From Mimachlamys varia (taxonomy: Eukaryota; Mollusca; Bivalvia; Pectinida; Pectinidae): DNA of 64,000 bases. Position numbers and translations under genes: made by a program. How positions within the stretch are numbered: the stretch's first letter is position 1; every line of letters starts with the position of its first letter. Under the pieces are notes generated by a model, which had not been told where the DNA came from, made no database searches, and saw nothing but the letters and a program-made list of their open reading frames with translations. This document shows positions 10,806 to 22,300 of the stretch, one piece after another. The stretch lies in assembly GCA_947623455.1 (NCBI GenBank), contig OX392532.1, positions 3,472,001 to 3,536,000 of the forward strand. Direction: 5' to 3'.

Positions 10806-13800
10806 CTGCAAAAGAAAAAATAAAAGAAATAAGTAAGAATTCTCATATAAAAATCACATGACATATAGGGTAAGTAATTAAATACCATATGAGGCCTTTT
10901 ATAATCTGCCACCAAAACCTGGCATATCCTTAAATGACCAAAGCAGTTGATAGGATGTAAAACGAAACACAAATGATAAACTGTTAAATTAAGTTTGTCC
11001 CGGAGTGGCTGCAAATCTCCACACATTGGGGTATATGACATCAATAAGAGACCCAATGGCCCTGTATCGCTCACCTGGTATCAATCTCTGACTTATATTA
11101 TAGTGTAACTCTAAAGTCTCCTAAAATCTTTTCCTGTATTACAGTAAGACATTCAGAAGAACATGTTAAGATTTAAACATATTTTACTCCTGTGATCTTA
11201 TAAGACAACATCATTTTCATTTGCAAATTTTGTTTGGATTCTTCCAAGGAAGCTACCAGCCAAATATCATGTCTCTAGGCCTTTAATTGGGTTTATCATC
11301 AGAAGTCGCTCAAATGTTTTAACAGATTTGACCCCTTTGACCTTTATTATGGGTCAAGGTCAATTTTTTCGCAAACTTTGTCAAGCTTCATCCAAGGAAC
11401 CTATCAGCTAAATATCATAATTCTAGAGCTTTTGGTATTTCAGAAGAAGTCGTTTAAAGATTTTAATAGATTTGATCATTGTGACCTTGAATATGGGTCA
11501 AGGTAATTTTCATTTGCAAATTTTGCTCTGCTTCGTCCAAGGAACCTATCAGCTAAATATCATAATTCTAGAGCTTTTGGTATTTCAGAAGAAGTTGTTT
11601 TAAGGTTTTAACAGATTTGACCCCTGTGACCTTGAATATAAGTCAAGGTCATTTCTTTTCTCAAACTTTGTCGGGCTTCATCCAAGGAACCTTTCAGCAA
11701 AATATAATTATGTTGTCCAAATATCCAGCAATCACTAATCTTGTTGTCCTACTATATATATTTAGCCAACACTAATCTAGTTGTCCAACTATCCAGTCAC
11801 CACTTATCTGGCAGCTGTGCCACTATCCTGCCACCACTAATCTTGTTGTCTCAATATCCAGCCATCACTAATTTTGTTGTCCTACTATCCAGCCACCACT
11901 AATCTAGTTGTCCCAATATCCAGCCATCACTAATCTTGTTGTCCCATTATCCAGTCACCATTGATCTTGTTATCCCACTATCCAGTCACCACCAATCTTG
12001 TTGTCCCACTATCGTCCCACTATCCAGCCACGACTTGTCTTGTTGTACCAGCTAGTACTTAATTAGTGGTGACTGATTATTGTACATTCAGATTTGAGCC
12101 ACTTTATAATTATAGTTGGTGAATGGATATTGAGACAACCAGCTCCACTGGGTACATATAATACATTATTTCTGTAACTGAATGAAGGTCAAGGCCATTC
12201 ATTTGAACAAACTTGGTAGCCCTTCATTTTAGTATGCTACTGACCCAATATAAATTGGTTGTTGAATTTATTGAACAAATTTATTGAAAGCACTTATTGG
12301 TAATTAATTATATAATGAAAATTATATGAATTCCACAAACATGCCATTGGGTTAACAAACAAGTTGTTTCAATGTGTCTTTGTGGCCCGCTCAACACAGA
12401 AAGTTATCTGAAACTAGATGTATTCATGGTTGTCACAATATTTTTTTCTTCATCAGAACAAAATAAGATAATAATTTCTGTTGCATATCAAAACTAAGGT
12501 CAATAAATTTGTACACCTATATTGTATGTATGGGTGTGCATGTATTGACAGAAGAGGCTAGTACCTTAGAATTGGCTCAGGTATCTGTTTAATGCAAAGT
12601 GAGCAAGGGTTCACATAAATAACCTCCGGCCCCCAACAAAGCAGTCAAGTGTGACATTTGACCTTAACATTGACTGATGACCACCAAAATCTAACCAGGT
12701 GTAGAACTTTCTTGTGTGTTGGTATGTATGTGAACAATATCTGACCAGGCATTTATGAGATATCTTGTACATAAGTTTTCATTCCCTTATGAGATATCTT
12801 GTACATTATAAGCTTTTTATTCCCTAAGTGGTCAACGGTGACCTTTGACCTTTAACGTTGACCAATGACCACCAAAAGCTAATCAGGTATAGACCTTCAC
12901 TGTGTGATGATATGATGCAAATATGAACTAAATCTGACCAGGAGTTTATGAGATATCCTGTACACAATGTCCGCACACTTGGACAGAGGGACAGTTATTT
13001 CACATGCACCCCCCTCCTTACCTAAGTGGGGGGTATAATAACTTAACTTAAGACTGAATTAATTGCTATCAAACCCTGTGATACATCATGTCTGCATAAT
13101 TAACAGTACTACAACAATGTTAGAGATTAAACACGATGCGAAACTTTTGACAGGCGCCATATATAGGCTTAAAGGAGTAAGTTAACGGATTAGGCATAAC
13201 TTAGTTTGGTTTCATTTCGTTTTTATGTCCCATTATAACAACCAGGGTCATTCAATTTCAAGAACGGCCCTTCAGTTCTCTCCAGGATGCCCCCCTGGTG
13301 CATGCAATGTATTTGGGAGGCTGTGTTATGTTTGTGTAACTTCTTGCTATAGTCAAGATTTTTTGCCAATTTAAAGTGCTACCACTGAAGTATATGAGTC
13401 ATTATCAGAAAAGCTCAAGATTCAAAAGTGAAAAAATCAGAAAAACAACTTTCTTAAAGTGACAACTTTTATGGTTTAAGTAAAAGGGGATACCTTGTAG
13501 GTTACAAAATCATTGTTTGTCCATTTTAATTTTTACCTGTTCAGTTAATATGGTAACGCTAACGATCACAGGTAAGTTAAAATGTCTGTGGTGTTACCAT
13601 AATTGAATTAGTTGTTTTTGTTGGGATAAAACATGTCAGTTCTTTGCTAATTGATTTATTTAATTGATAAAGTTATAACATCATGATTTTTTATTACATA
13701 TACCTCATTTAAATACCATTTGAAGATATTTATTGGAATATGTCCCGACCCCTGTACTTTTGCACTCAAGGGATGTGCATTATTTCTTTTGAATAAAGTT

Positions 13801-16800
13801 AGAACTAAAGATTCATGAAAACAGTAATTAATTTGCAAACATAAAATGCTACAGATAGTTACTGGAATGCTAATTGTTTCTTTTCACCTTTATTCAATTT
13901 AATATGAGTTGATTTTTGTGATGGTAACACCATGGACATTTGATAAACACCAAAGACAACTGTAACACCACAGACATTTTGTCCATTGTGTTACCATTTT
14001 AAATATCATAATACATGTATTTTAGTCAATTTCACTATTGACACACATTGTCTTTGTTTCCAAGTTGAAGAGAGGGCCATTCTTGATCACCTGAAATGTT
14101 GTGCTGGATAATACCAGCATTGAATGTCTGTGGTGTTACCATTGTCATCATCTAGTGCATATTGTAATTGAATTATATTTCATCAATATGCATATAATTA
14201 TATAGTAATGTGTCCTAAACAAACAATTGAATTCCTTAACTAAAATATAAATTGGTTGTTTATGATGGAAATTCATATTATGCATCTTCTCTTGTCACCG
14301 AATTGTCTGTGGTGTTACTAGTAATGTCTTTGCCATTGCTCACAGAGAGAATATATACATGCTTTAATTACTGTCACACTAGTCCTGGTGCTTACTATGT
14401 TGTACAAATAACATTATACAATAATTTCTCTGTTTTATGAATCTTATAATATAAATCTTCCTATTATCTTAGATATTATTTATGATTTTTTCTATTCCAT
14501 TGTCTGTGGTGTTACTATAATGGTATCGCCAATATTCATGTCCTTGGTGTTACCAATTCAAAGCCCTCTCCTCTCACAATGACATATTCCATTTTGAGAA
14601 CTGTTAGGTAATGTCATAGCTTTAGAATTCATCTTACTAATAATATATTTTATGGTCTGTATTATAAGTAAACTTTTGTTTGTGTTGCAAAGATTTGACT
14701 CTGGTTATACTTATCTAAGTCTGTAGTGTTACTATAATTGTCTTTGGTGTTACTGTTTTTAGAGAATCTTGATTAAAGAGTATAGAATCTGAATTTAAGA
14801 GTTTTCTTTGATTAGAAATGAACAATAATCATTGTTTTGGAATTTAACTTATTCAAATCATAATGCTTTTATTTTTTCCAATAAAATTGATTCATAAACG
14901 AGTATGATGTCTGTAGTGTTACCAAATATTCGTCTGTGGTGCTATCTGTTTGACCGATAACACCACAGACAGTAACACCACGGAAATTTTAGATATGTTT
15001 ATAGATTAAAATTATAACCATTGGTAATTGTGCAAAGCATGATAGCTGTATTTAAACTACCTTGCAACCTCTTTTAAATACTATAAATATTTTTATTGAA
15101 TAAATGGTATAACTGTAAAATAATGTGGTAACACCATGGACAATTTGAAATACACAGTTGGTGAGACTTGATTTTGATTGCTTCCAATTTAAAACCGTCC
15201 TGCTTTCAACTTCCAAATGCCATGTGAAAATGAACAGGGAATAAATATGCAATGAATTCATCATAGATGATTGTACTCTGTTGATTTAAAGTTTCTCTAT
15301 TGAACCAAAATACTCATGGTAACACTAAGGACAAAAACTTATGGGACAGGTAAACATTTTCTTGAAAAAACTTTTAAATATTTTCTTTTTGCCTAAAAGT
15401 ACTTATTAGTCAATTTAATTGGTAATTATCAATAAAACTATCCCCATATTTTGTATAATACCCCATTAAAAATGTTTTTAAATGAGCTTGAATATTGAGG
15501 ATTTACCATCGGAAACACCCATTTTTGGGAGAAAGGCTAATATTATTGTTAAAAAAAAGAATTTGGGCACAATTTCATGTCTATGTCTTTTAAAATGTGA
15601 CTTCTAGATCTCTAATTGTTGGTGTATTAGCAAAACATTTACTTTATTCTATGTAGAATTCACATAAAATAAACGACAAAGTTACGGACAGCGAATTGGT
15701 ACTTTTCTGATAATGACTCATATACCGTCCAAGGTCCTCAGCAGAACACCCCATACGGTCACAATGTACTGACAATGGGTGAACCAGTCATTCCACTCCC
15801 ATAATGCTTTCATGATCAGAGCATCAAACAGAGGGTATGTCTTGGCCTGGAGACAGAATCCATAGCCTTTCTCATAGGCTTAGGGGTGCACACTCAACTA
15901 AGGCAAAAGGGGTGTTGTTAAGGGAGATGATAGATATATAGGAAGGAGAAAGTTGTTGAGACAGAATGGAAACGATAAGATCCCAAATTTATTCGTTTCT
16001 TATGGTCATGTAATGGGGACCACAGGTGCTTGAGGTTAGATATTATATATTGTATATGTACTATATAGCAGTGTGCGAAAGTAATTCATGAAGTCCCATA
16101 GACAATAGGTCTATGGACATTTCAAATTGCATAGACCCAACAAAAATTCCGTAGACTGAATTTTTTCATCAGTATCAATGAACCGCTTAAAACAGAGTGA
16201 TCTCTCCTCCTACAACTGATGTGTGAACAAAAATTGATTTGTAACGACAAATTCAGCCAAATAAACCAGGAAATGAACAACATGCAAGAGAGATGCAATT
16301 GATTATTGATATGATGTATTCAAACAGTTTTGATACATTCGACATTCATGAGCAATAAAATTGCTTAGACATCAGGTGTACTGTAATTGCATTTTGCATA
16401 GACCGACAGGTTTTTCTGTGGCCTCGGTCTATCATTACTTTCGCACACTGTATAGCCTCTTAATTATTACTGAATAAAATAGACCTAAATTATTACTGAA
16501 TAAAATAGAGCTCTATTTTATACAGTAATAAGAGGCTATATAATTAGTACATATAAAATATAAAATATTTAACCCCAAGCACCTGTGATGGGGATAGCAG
16601 GTATAATTATTACGCTCTACCTTCAGGCAGGGACGTATATCTCACATTTACATTGTAAGTCCCTGCTTCAGGGCAGTAATATAACCAACTTCAATGGCAA
16701 GCCGTTTGGGTTTTTTACCTATTAACTACAGATATCTGTATTTAAAACAAAGATATCATTATTAATATAAAAATTAAAGATATCTTTAATTCAAATAGAG

Positions 16801-18791
16801 ATATCTTTAATTGAATTAGAAATATCTGTATTTTAATTAGAGATATCTCTATTTAAAATACAGATGTCTCTAATTAAACACGAAATTGAGATATCTCTAA
16901 TTCAAATACAGATATTTCTAATTCAATTAAAGGTATCTTTATTTCAAATAGAGATATCTGCATTTCATTGTAAATGAAGATATATGTATTTCAAATAAAG
17001 ATATCGTTAATTCAAATATAGATATCTCTAATTCAAATATAGATATCTCTAATTTAAATACAGATATCTCTAATTCAATTAAAGATATGTCTATTTCAAA
17101 TACAGATATATCTCATTGTTGTAGAAATACAGATGTCTTTATTTTCAATACAGATATCTCTATTTGAATTACAGATATCTTTATTTGACATGAAATAGAG
17201 ATATCTGTATTTAACCATCAAATAGGAAAAACGACTGCTCCCTTGACTCTCCCTTTTGCGCATGACGGAAGTAAAGTAGTATTGACGTAAAATGGTGGGA
17301 AATGCAGACCGTGTGCTGCTGGATGTCGTCAGCACTACATTTATAAACACGGAATCTTCAATATGGACTTGTGTGCTTTCCTTCCATTATGGTATACAAA
17401 GGACCTCTACGTACAAAGATGGCCGTCTGTCGGCCATGTTTTTCCTCTTTTGTCTCTTTTCATGCATTTAATTTATAATTATGTCATGTTTATCATCGGT
17501 CCCAAATCATATATGGGATCCAGATAGTCTGATTTAATTACAAGAGTTTCGTTAACACTAGAGAACATTAGAGAGTAATCATTATTTTTTTTGTGTTTCA
17601 ATATTTATCTTCGCACTGAGCAAACACGTGTAAATACAGATATCTTTAATTCAAATAGAGATATCTGTATTTGAAATAAAGATATCTGTATTGCAAAGTA
17701 ATTGCAGATATCTCTAATTCAATAAAAGATATATCTGTATTTGAATTAGAGATATCTGTATTTGAATAAGAGATATCAGTATTTCAAATGAAGATATCTC
17801 TATTTTAACAAAATAAAAGATATCTCTATTTAAAATAGGGATATCTTTAATTCAAATAGAGATATCTCTATTTTAAATAAATTAAAGATATCTTTAATTG
17901 GACAAGAATTACTACAATTACAATTTAAGATATCTGTAATTCAAATCGAGATATCTATAATTTTAAAGAATTTATCTTTATTTTCAGTAGAAATAGAGAT
18001 ATCTGTATTTAAATTAGACATATCTTTATTTAAATAGAGATATCTTTATTTAAATTACAGCTATCTCTAATTAAATAGATATATACATTTTAAATAGTGA
18101 TATCTTTAATTAAATAGAGATATCGTCATTTCAATAGGTAAAAACCCAAACGGCTTGCCATAAACTTCAGTAAATAGGAATCACACAACTAAATCAGCCT
18201 ATCAGGAAGTGTTTCATACGTTTGTAGTCCCTACCGAAAATTTGTTCCGGCTAAGTACAGTGATTCTGAACAATCTAGATAGGTAATTGTTGATATATTC
18301 TGCATTGAATGAAATCTATAGATATTTAACTTTACAAAAATGTATACTTTTGGTAGATTTTGATATGTGATGGCGGATTGATATGGGGTCAAAAGTCAGA
18401 GGGTGTTCCCGTCCCATTTCACTGGTTTGATATGTAAATTTCCAGTTGTCCGAAGCAGACGCCCGTAGCGAGCTAAAATGCCACGAAACTTCTGATAAAA
18501 TGTCATTTGAAGTCTTTGCCATGTATGTATCTGTGAATCCAGGCAGTTGTCACTAGTGTTGAACTCCAAATATTAAAGTTCTTAGCTCTAAAGCTTAGTA
18601 ATAACATATAGTAAATTATTTAGTTGTGTGAGTCCTACATCAAAAATAAATAACATGATGCAATATACATGTATATTTACTGAAGTTAGACAAATTCTAT
18701 TGACAAAAAGCTACCTTTGATACAGATTTTGCATCATTTCCACCTCTATTTCCTGGATAAGCTTCAACTGTGATTCATTCAAACTTTCCAT
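10631..18791 (-). CDS. Timm10: Timm10 paralogue B, mitochondrial small TIM chaperone (2 coding exons, 7.9-kb intron)
   Basis: The coding exons are 18715-18791 and 10631-10805 (minus strand), giving 83 residues. The start MESLNESQLKLIQEIEVEMM closely parallels paralogue A, and the twin CX3C motifs CLKKC and CIDRC are intact around PPNYKETDLNKGEG, which is closer to the usual TIM10 sequence than paralogue A. The donor AG|GTAGCT at 18714 and the acceptor TTGCAG ending at 10806 give the same split Arg codon as in copy A. The role is the same: an intermembrane-space hexameric chaperone for carrier precursors. The intron is about 7.9 kb against 1 kb in copy A and is filled with transposon-like repeats. 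The open frame running past 10805 up to 11074 is intron read-through and not coding. The gene is divergent from TRAFD1, with 507 bp between the two start codons. Confidence 0.93.
11240..11700. repeat. Tandem repeat of about 148 bp, three diverged units
   Basis: Each unit repeats TCCAAGGAACCTATCAGCTA, TCTAGAGCTTTTGGTATTTC and a GTGACCTTGAATATGGGTCA block. The family resembles the block at 51400-51660 on the same strand. It lies in the intron of Timm10 B. Confidence 0.7.
11715..12055. repeat. Minisatellite, about 31-bp unit
   Basis: Roughly eleven diverged copies of CCACTATCCAGCCACCACTA followed by ATCTTGTTGTC. Intronic. Confidence 0.8.
12600..12990. repeat. Two diverged tandem copies of a GTGACCTTTGACC-type repeat
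   Basis: Both halves contain GTGACNTTTGACC, then TTGACNNATGACCACCAAAA, then GAACNNNATCTGACCAGG and TTATGAGATATCNTGTAC. Intronic; no coding content. Confidence 0.55.
13390..15725. mobile_element. 2.3-kb inverted-repeat element with 17 copies of a GTCTGTGGTGTTACC motif
   Basis: Exact 24-bp terminal inverted repeats lie at 13390-13413 and 15702-15725 (core TATGAGTCATTATCAGAA). Inside, a motif close to GTCTGTGGTGTTACC occurs about 17 times: forward at about 13583, 13981, 14125, 14304, 14501, 14540, 14719, 14740, 14908 and 14932; inverted at about 13921, 13945, 13961, 14957, 14972, 15126 and 15317. The copies are spaced irregularly by AT-rich filler and are not tandem. No transposase frame is visible. 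Clustered short motifs in both orientations near inverted ends are what transposase-binding subterminal repeats look like; that role is inferred. Confidence 0.65.
15726..16015 (-). repeat. Interspersed repeat (SINE-like), minus orientation
   Basis: Read on the minus strand this contains CCATTACATGACCATAAG, TTTGGGATCTTATC, TTGCCTTAGTTGAG, GAGAAAGGCTATGGATTCTG and CATTATGGGAGTGGAATGAC. The same order of phrases occurs on the plus strand at 59390-59745, so this is a dispersed family present twice in the window. Confidence 0.75.
16016..16595. mobile_element. Nested fold-back block with an inner 382-bp TIR element
   Basis: The outer arms ACAGGTGCTTGAGGTTAGAT (from about 16022) and CCCCAAGCACCTGT (to about 16588) are inverted. 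Inside sits 16069-16450 with perfect 17-bp inverted ends CAGTGTGCGAAAGTAAT, flanked on both sides by TATAG (16064-16068 and 16451-16455). Next to it, 16452-16541 forms another hairpin (TAGCCTCTTAATTATTACTG against CAGTAATAAGAGGCTA). There is no coding capacity. Confidence 0.75.
16694..18162. mobile_element. 1.47-kb TIR element packed with about 44 AGATATCT iterons
   Basis: The terminal inverted repeats are 16694-16723 and 18133-18161 (core GCAAGCCGTTTGGGTTTTT), 29-30 bp, differing by one T. AACTTCA flanks both ends (16687-16693 and 18163-18169). Two arrays of about 22 diverged AGATATCT-centred units each (16722-17212 and 17635-18130), linked by TTTAAATT or ATTCAAAT-type spacers, surround a unique core of about 420 bp (17215-17635). 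No transposase frame was recognised in the core. The element lies in the intron of Timm10 B. Confidence 0.75.
18715..18791 (-). CDS. Timm10: Timm10 B coding exon 1
   Basis: This exon has 77 nt, ATG at 18789-18791, and ends QNLYQ plus AG before GTAGCT. It is identical in length and phase to copy A exon 1. Confidence 0.92.
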
Positions 18792-19298
18792 CTTGTTCTT
18801 GCAATTAATTTGTATTCACAACAAACGTCGACCTAGAGGGTAAATATATCACACACGTGCACCCTATTACAACCGGAACCGGAAACTTCTTCAGCTATTT
18901 TTTTGGGACAACCTTCAACCAATCGGATTTGGCGTAACATACGCATCGACCAATCATAATAGCCTTAACAACACTAGTTGACAGATATTTGTGTTGACTT
19001 CGATGACAGGTAGCCTGCCAAAGAGGAATATATAGGAATGCGATGTAGAAATTTCTCCATCCTTAATGTATTTTGACAGTACAACTTGAAAAGCTTAGTT
19101 TGATACGCCATGTACGGTTGGGCTGTTTTAGTTTCAGTTCTTCAATACAAGGAACTGCTTTCATTCGGCCATCGACTACTTTCACATTGTCCATTGTGAT
19201 TGTGTGGTTGGGAAGACAATCATACCTTTTGTTTTGATGTAGGCCTAAGCTGTGTTTTTATCGTTTCCTTTTATATTTTGTTGAAATATACTACAACA
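18792..19298. promoter_or_regulatory. Bidirectional promoter region between Timm10 B and TRAFD1
   Basis: The two start codons are divergent and 507 bp apart. Visible sites are an E-box CACGTG (18854-18859), GGAACCGGAAA (18875-18885), and CCAAT boxes at 18919-18923 and 18950-18954. The first two match the upstream region of Timm10 A. No TATA box was recognised near either start, as is usual for housekeeping divergent promoters. Transcript starts are not known. Confidence 0.55.
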
Positions 19299-19342
19299 AT
19301 GGCAGAAAACGTGACACCTGACACAAAGTTTTGTTCCAATTG
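19299..19342 (+). CDS. TRAFD1: TRAFD1 coding exon 1
   Basis: Starts MAENVTPDTKFCSN and splits the second Cys of CxxC across the intron (TG|GTAAGT). The ATG is the only one giving this N-terminus; human TRAFD1 also begins MAE. Confidence 0.85.
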
Positions 19343-22300
19343 GTAAGTATAATCTGTAGAGATTGAACCAATTTCTCTACAATATAGCTATTATTGAATT
19401 ATCACATCACTTTTCAAGAATCCGAAATTCTGACAGTTAATAGAAAAATAAGCCAATGTAATAAAGAATGTTCAGTTAAAAAATGGGATCCGTGGAAATT
19501 CATGCGATTAGTGTAAAAGATGTGCATAGCCATTGATTAGGTTATCTTGAATTTTAGGGAATTTCCCTTTAGCTCATGATCAGTTGGTAGAGCCACGGAC
19601 TTGCTGTAGATTATCTAAGTCCATGGTAGAGCATCGGGCTGGAGAGCCAAGGGTTGCAGGTTCGAGCCCCAGCGACAGCACTATCTTTATCACTTTTCTA
19701 GTCCTATTACAAAATGTACATTATAATAATTATATATAAACCCAAGTTTCCTCAGACACCAAACTTGGACCTCAGGGCACGTTTAGAATAATATTGTAAG
19801 GGATAAATACCAATATATATTTATAATTACTAATTTATTATATAAGTCTATACATATCTCTGGGCCTCAGCTTGTACATATATATGGCCCCCTACACCAA
19901 TTAAAAGGCTATCTATTTATAATCTCAGACCCTCTAAACTATTATACAGTAGCCCTACCAATTGAGTCACCTAATTTCAACTGATTGATCCTAGCCCACT
20001 TTTACTCCATTCATCAATTTGTTATTGCTATGTAACAGGATAGGGCCAGACCAGGATCGCACCTACGACCTTCTGAGCTCTAGACAGATAATCAACCAAT
20101 TGAATTATCTGGTTTGTAACTGATGATCCACCCAGTCAAGTTTCGCTATTTAGTTATAAGCCAATTTCTCAAATAATAGCCAGTATTTGAAACAATTGCC
20201 TTCACAAATTGAAATGTTTTCAATGCTTGTAATACTGAAGTCATGTCATCATGTAAATTTTTCAACAATGACCAACGTGAAATTGGTATTTTCATGGCAC
20301 AGAAACTTCTTCTAGTAAAAGTTTTTATATTGGAATATAACTATAGACATACATAGATAGATCGGTCAAGGTTGGATGGAAGCACTGTAATAAAATTTGG
20401 ACTTTTTACACAATAAACTCAAAGTCCAGAACATCTTAGAATATACTAAAACATATACCAAAGCATCGTCTGATGTGTGCTGGAGTAAAAATAACAGAAA
20501 AAAAAGAAAATTTTTAGAAAAACCTAGGATAGAACTTCACAGGTGGAATTCATTAACTATATTCACTAAATTTTCATGAAAAAATACTTAAAATCATTCT
20601 TCCGCACATTAAGAAACATTCATGTGAGCTTATAAATCATGGTAACAAAATCATTGATAAGCTTTGTTTTTTTTCCCACAATAAAATGCTCTTAACGTTG
20701 ATATTTCATGAATGGCTCTTTATCTGTCAATTAAGTTCATCACGCCGGATAGATTGGTTTGCACATGTTGGTCAGTTGGTAGATCACATCTTGTCCAATC
20801 AATATCTAAGAACCCTATATTACATGGGTTGGTTATTGGTAGTAGGATACCCCCTATTAAGTTTGGTTCAAAAGATCAAATGTCATGGAGTGAAATGCAA
20901 TAACTTATACAGCTGGTTCCTGACTTGGTAGCCTGAATATAGTGTAAAATTGATAGTACATAGTTTGTTTAAATGTTTTCAATGACATCAACCATAACAT
21001 CACGCAATGAAATAAAGAAGCAACACATTAAAAAACAGCAGTGTTTTTAGTCCAACTTGTGCCCCTTTGTCTTATTTTCATTTACCCATACATGGTAGTT
21101 GGTACGTTGACAGATGACTTGAGTGTTAACTTTAATTTGATGCACTTACACTGTAAGTGTTGAATTGGACTGTGAATTACATATATATATATATATACAT
21201 ACATATATAAAGCTACTGAAGAAAATACCAGGTATCCCAAAACTATTAATGATTACTGTTATGTAATTGTTTATCTTACAGAAGTATATAATATGTGCTG
21301 CAGAAAATTGCTGCTATTAAGTCTTGAATAGCCAGCCTAAAAATAGCACAGTGTAAAAACAAAGGTACATAAATACCTTCCACAACACATAAGACATTCC
21401 TTTGGATGTAGCTGCTGTGCATTGCCAGCAGAACAATTAACCACACAGCCCGTGGTTTTAGTAGGAAGTATGTGATAGCATCAATTGGAGGTTACTAGGC
21501 TTCATTCACAAATACCTTGTACATACCTTGTACATGTTATACACAAGATAAGAACATTTGACAAAAGTCAGATGTTTTGTACGTGTTACACCCACTCAGT
21601 TTCTGGTACCAATGGACCATTATAATTTACTATCAACATCAGATGCCTATGTAGGTTTCTATCAATCAAAAATAATTTACCGTTGATTTTGCCCATTATG
21701 TCATCAACATATCCCAAGGTTTATTTACTATACTAGTACTCTACACTAAGTTTTTTTTGATTTTCATGGGCCCTTTTCCAATATTTGTATTTTTTCTTGT
21801 TAAAATTTTCTGTCTCACAATTTTGATGATTAGACGATTAGGCCATACCAATTTGATTTATTGTTCTTCGGAAAATGAGATTTAAAAATTGGAGCGAGCG
21901 GGCGCATTTTTTTTGTTTTTACAAAGAATTTGAATTCCTTAAAATTTCGAGCGAGCGGTAGTTTTCAAAAAACCAAATGTCAGAATAATTGTTTGACTAT
22001 TGATATAATGTATCACCAAATAGTACGCATATTTAAACTGTGGTAGCGGTTTTTTAAAATAATTTCCATGGTACAAACTACTTGCATAATGCTGTGCAAT
22101 AAAACAGCATTTGAGAGAAAAGCTTTCTTGAATTACCTTCTTATTAGAAGACTCAAGGTCATTCATTCAAGTTAAGTGATTGAACCAAAGCCGTAGGAGA
22201 CACCTTTTAGCAACCAGATTTTTTTCTTATAGGTATTAAGATGCTTCTATTCATGCAGAATGCATATTTGATTGAAATGATATAAATAAATGATGACAAA

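Noticed and set aside
10806..11074. N-terminal extension of Timm10 B read straight through from exon 2
   Set aside because: It crosses the TTGCAG acceptor into intron sequence, and the true N-terminus matches exon 1 at 18715-18791.
19560..19690. Functional tRNA gene
   Set aside because: The D arm is interrupted by an insertion and the sequence fits a SINE head better than a cloverleaf with a normal acceptor stem.
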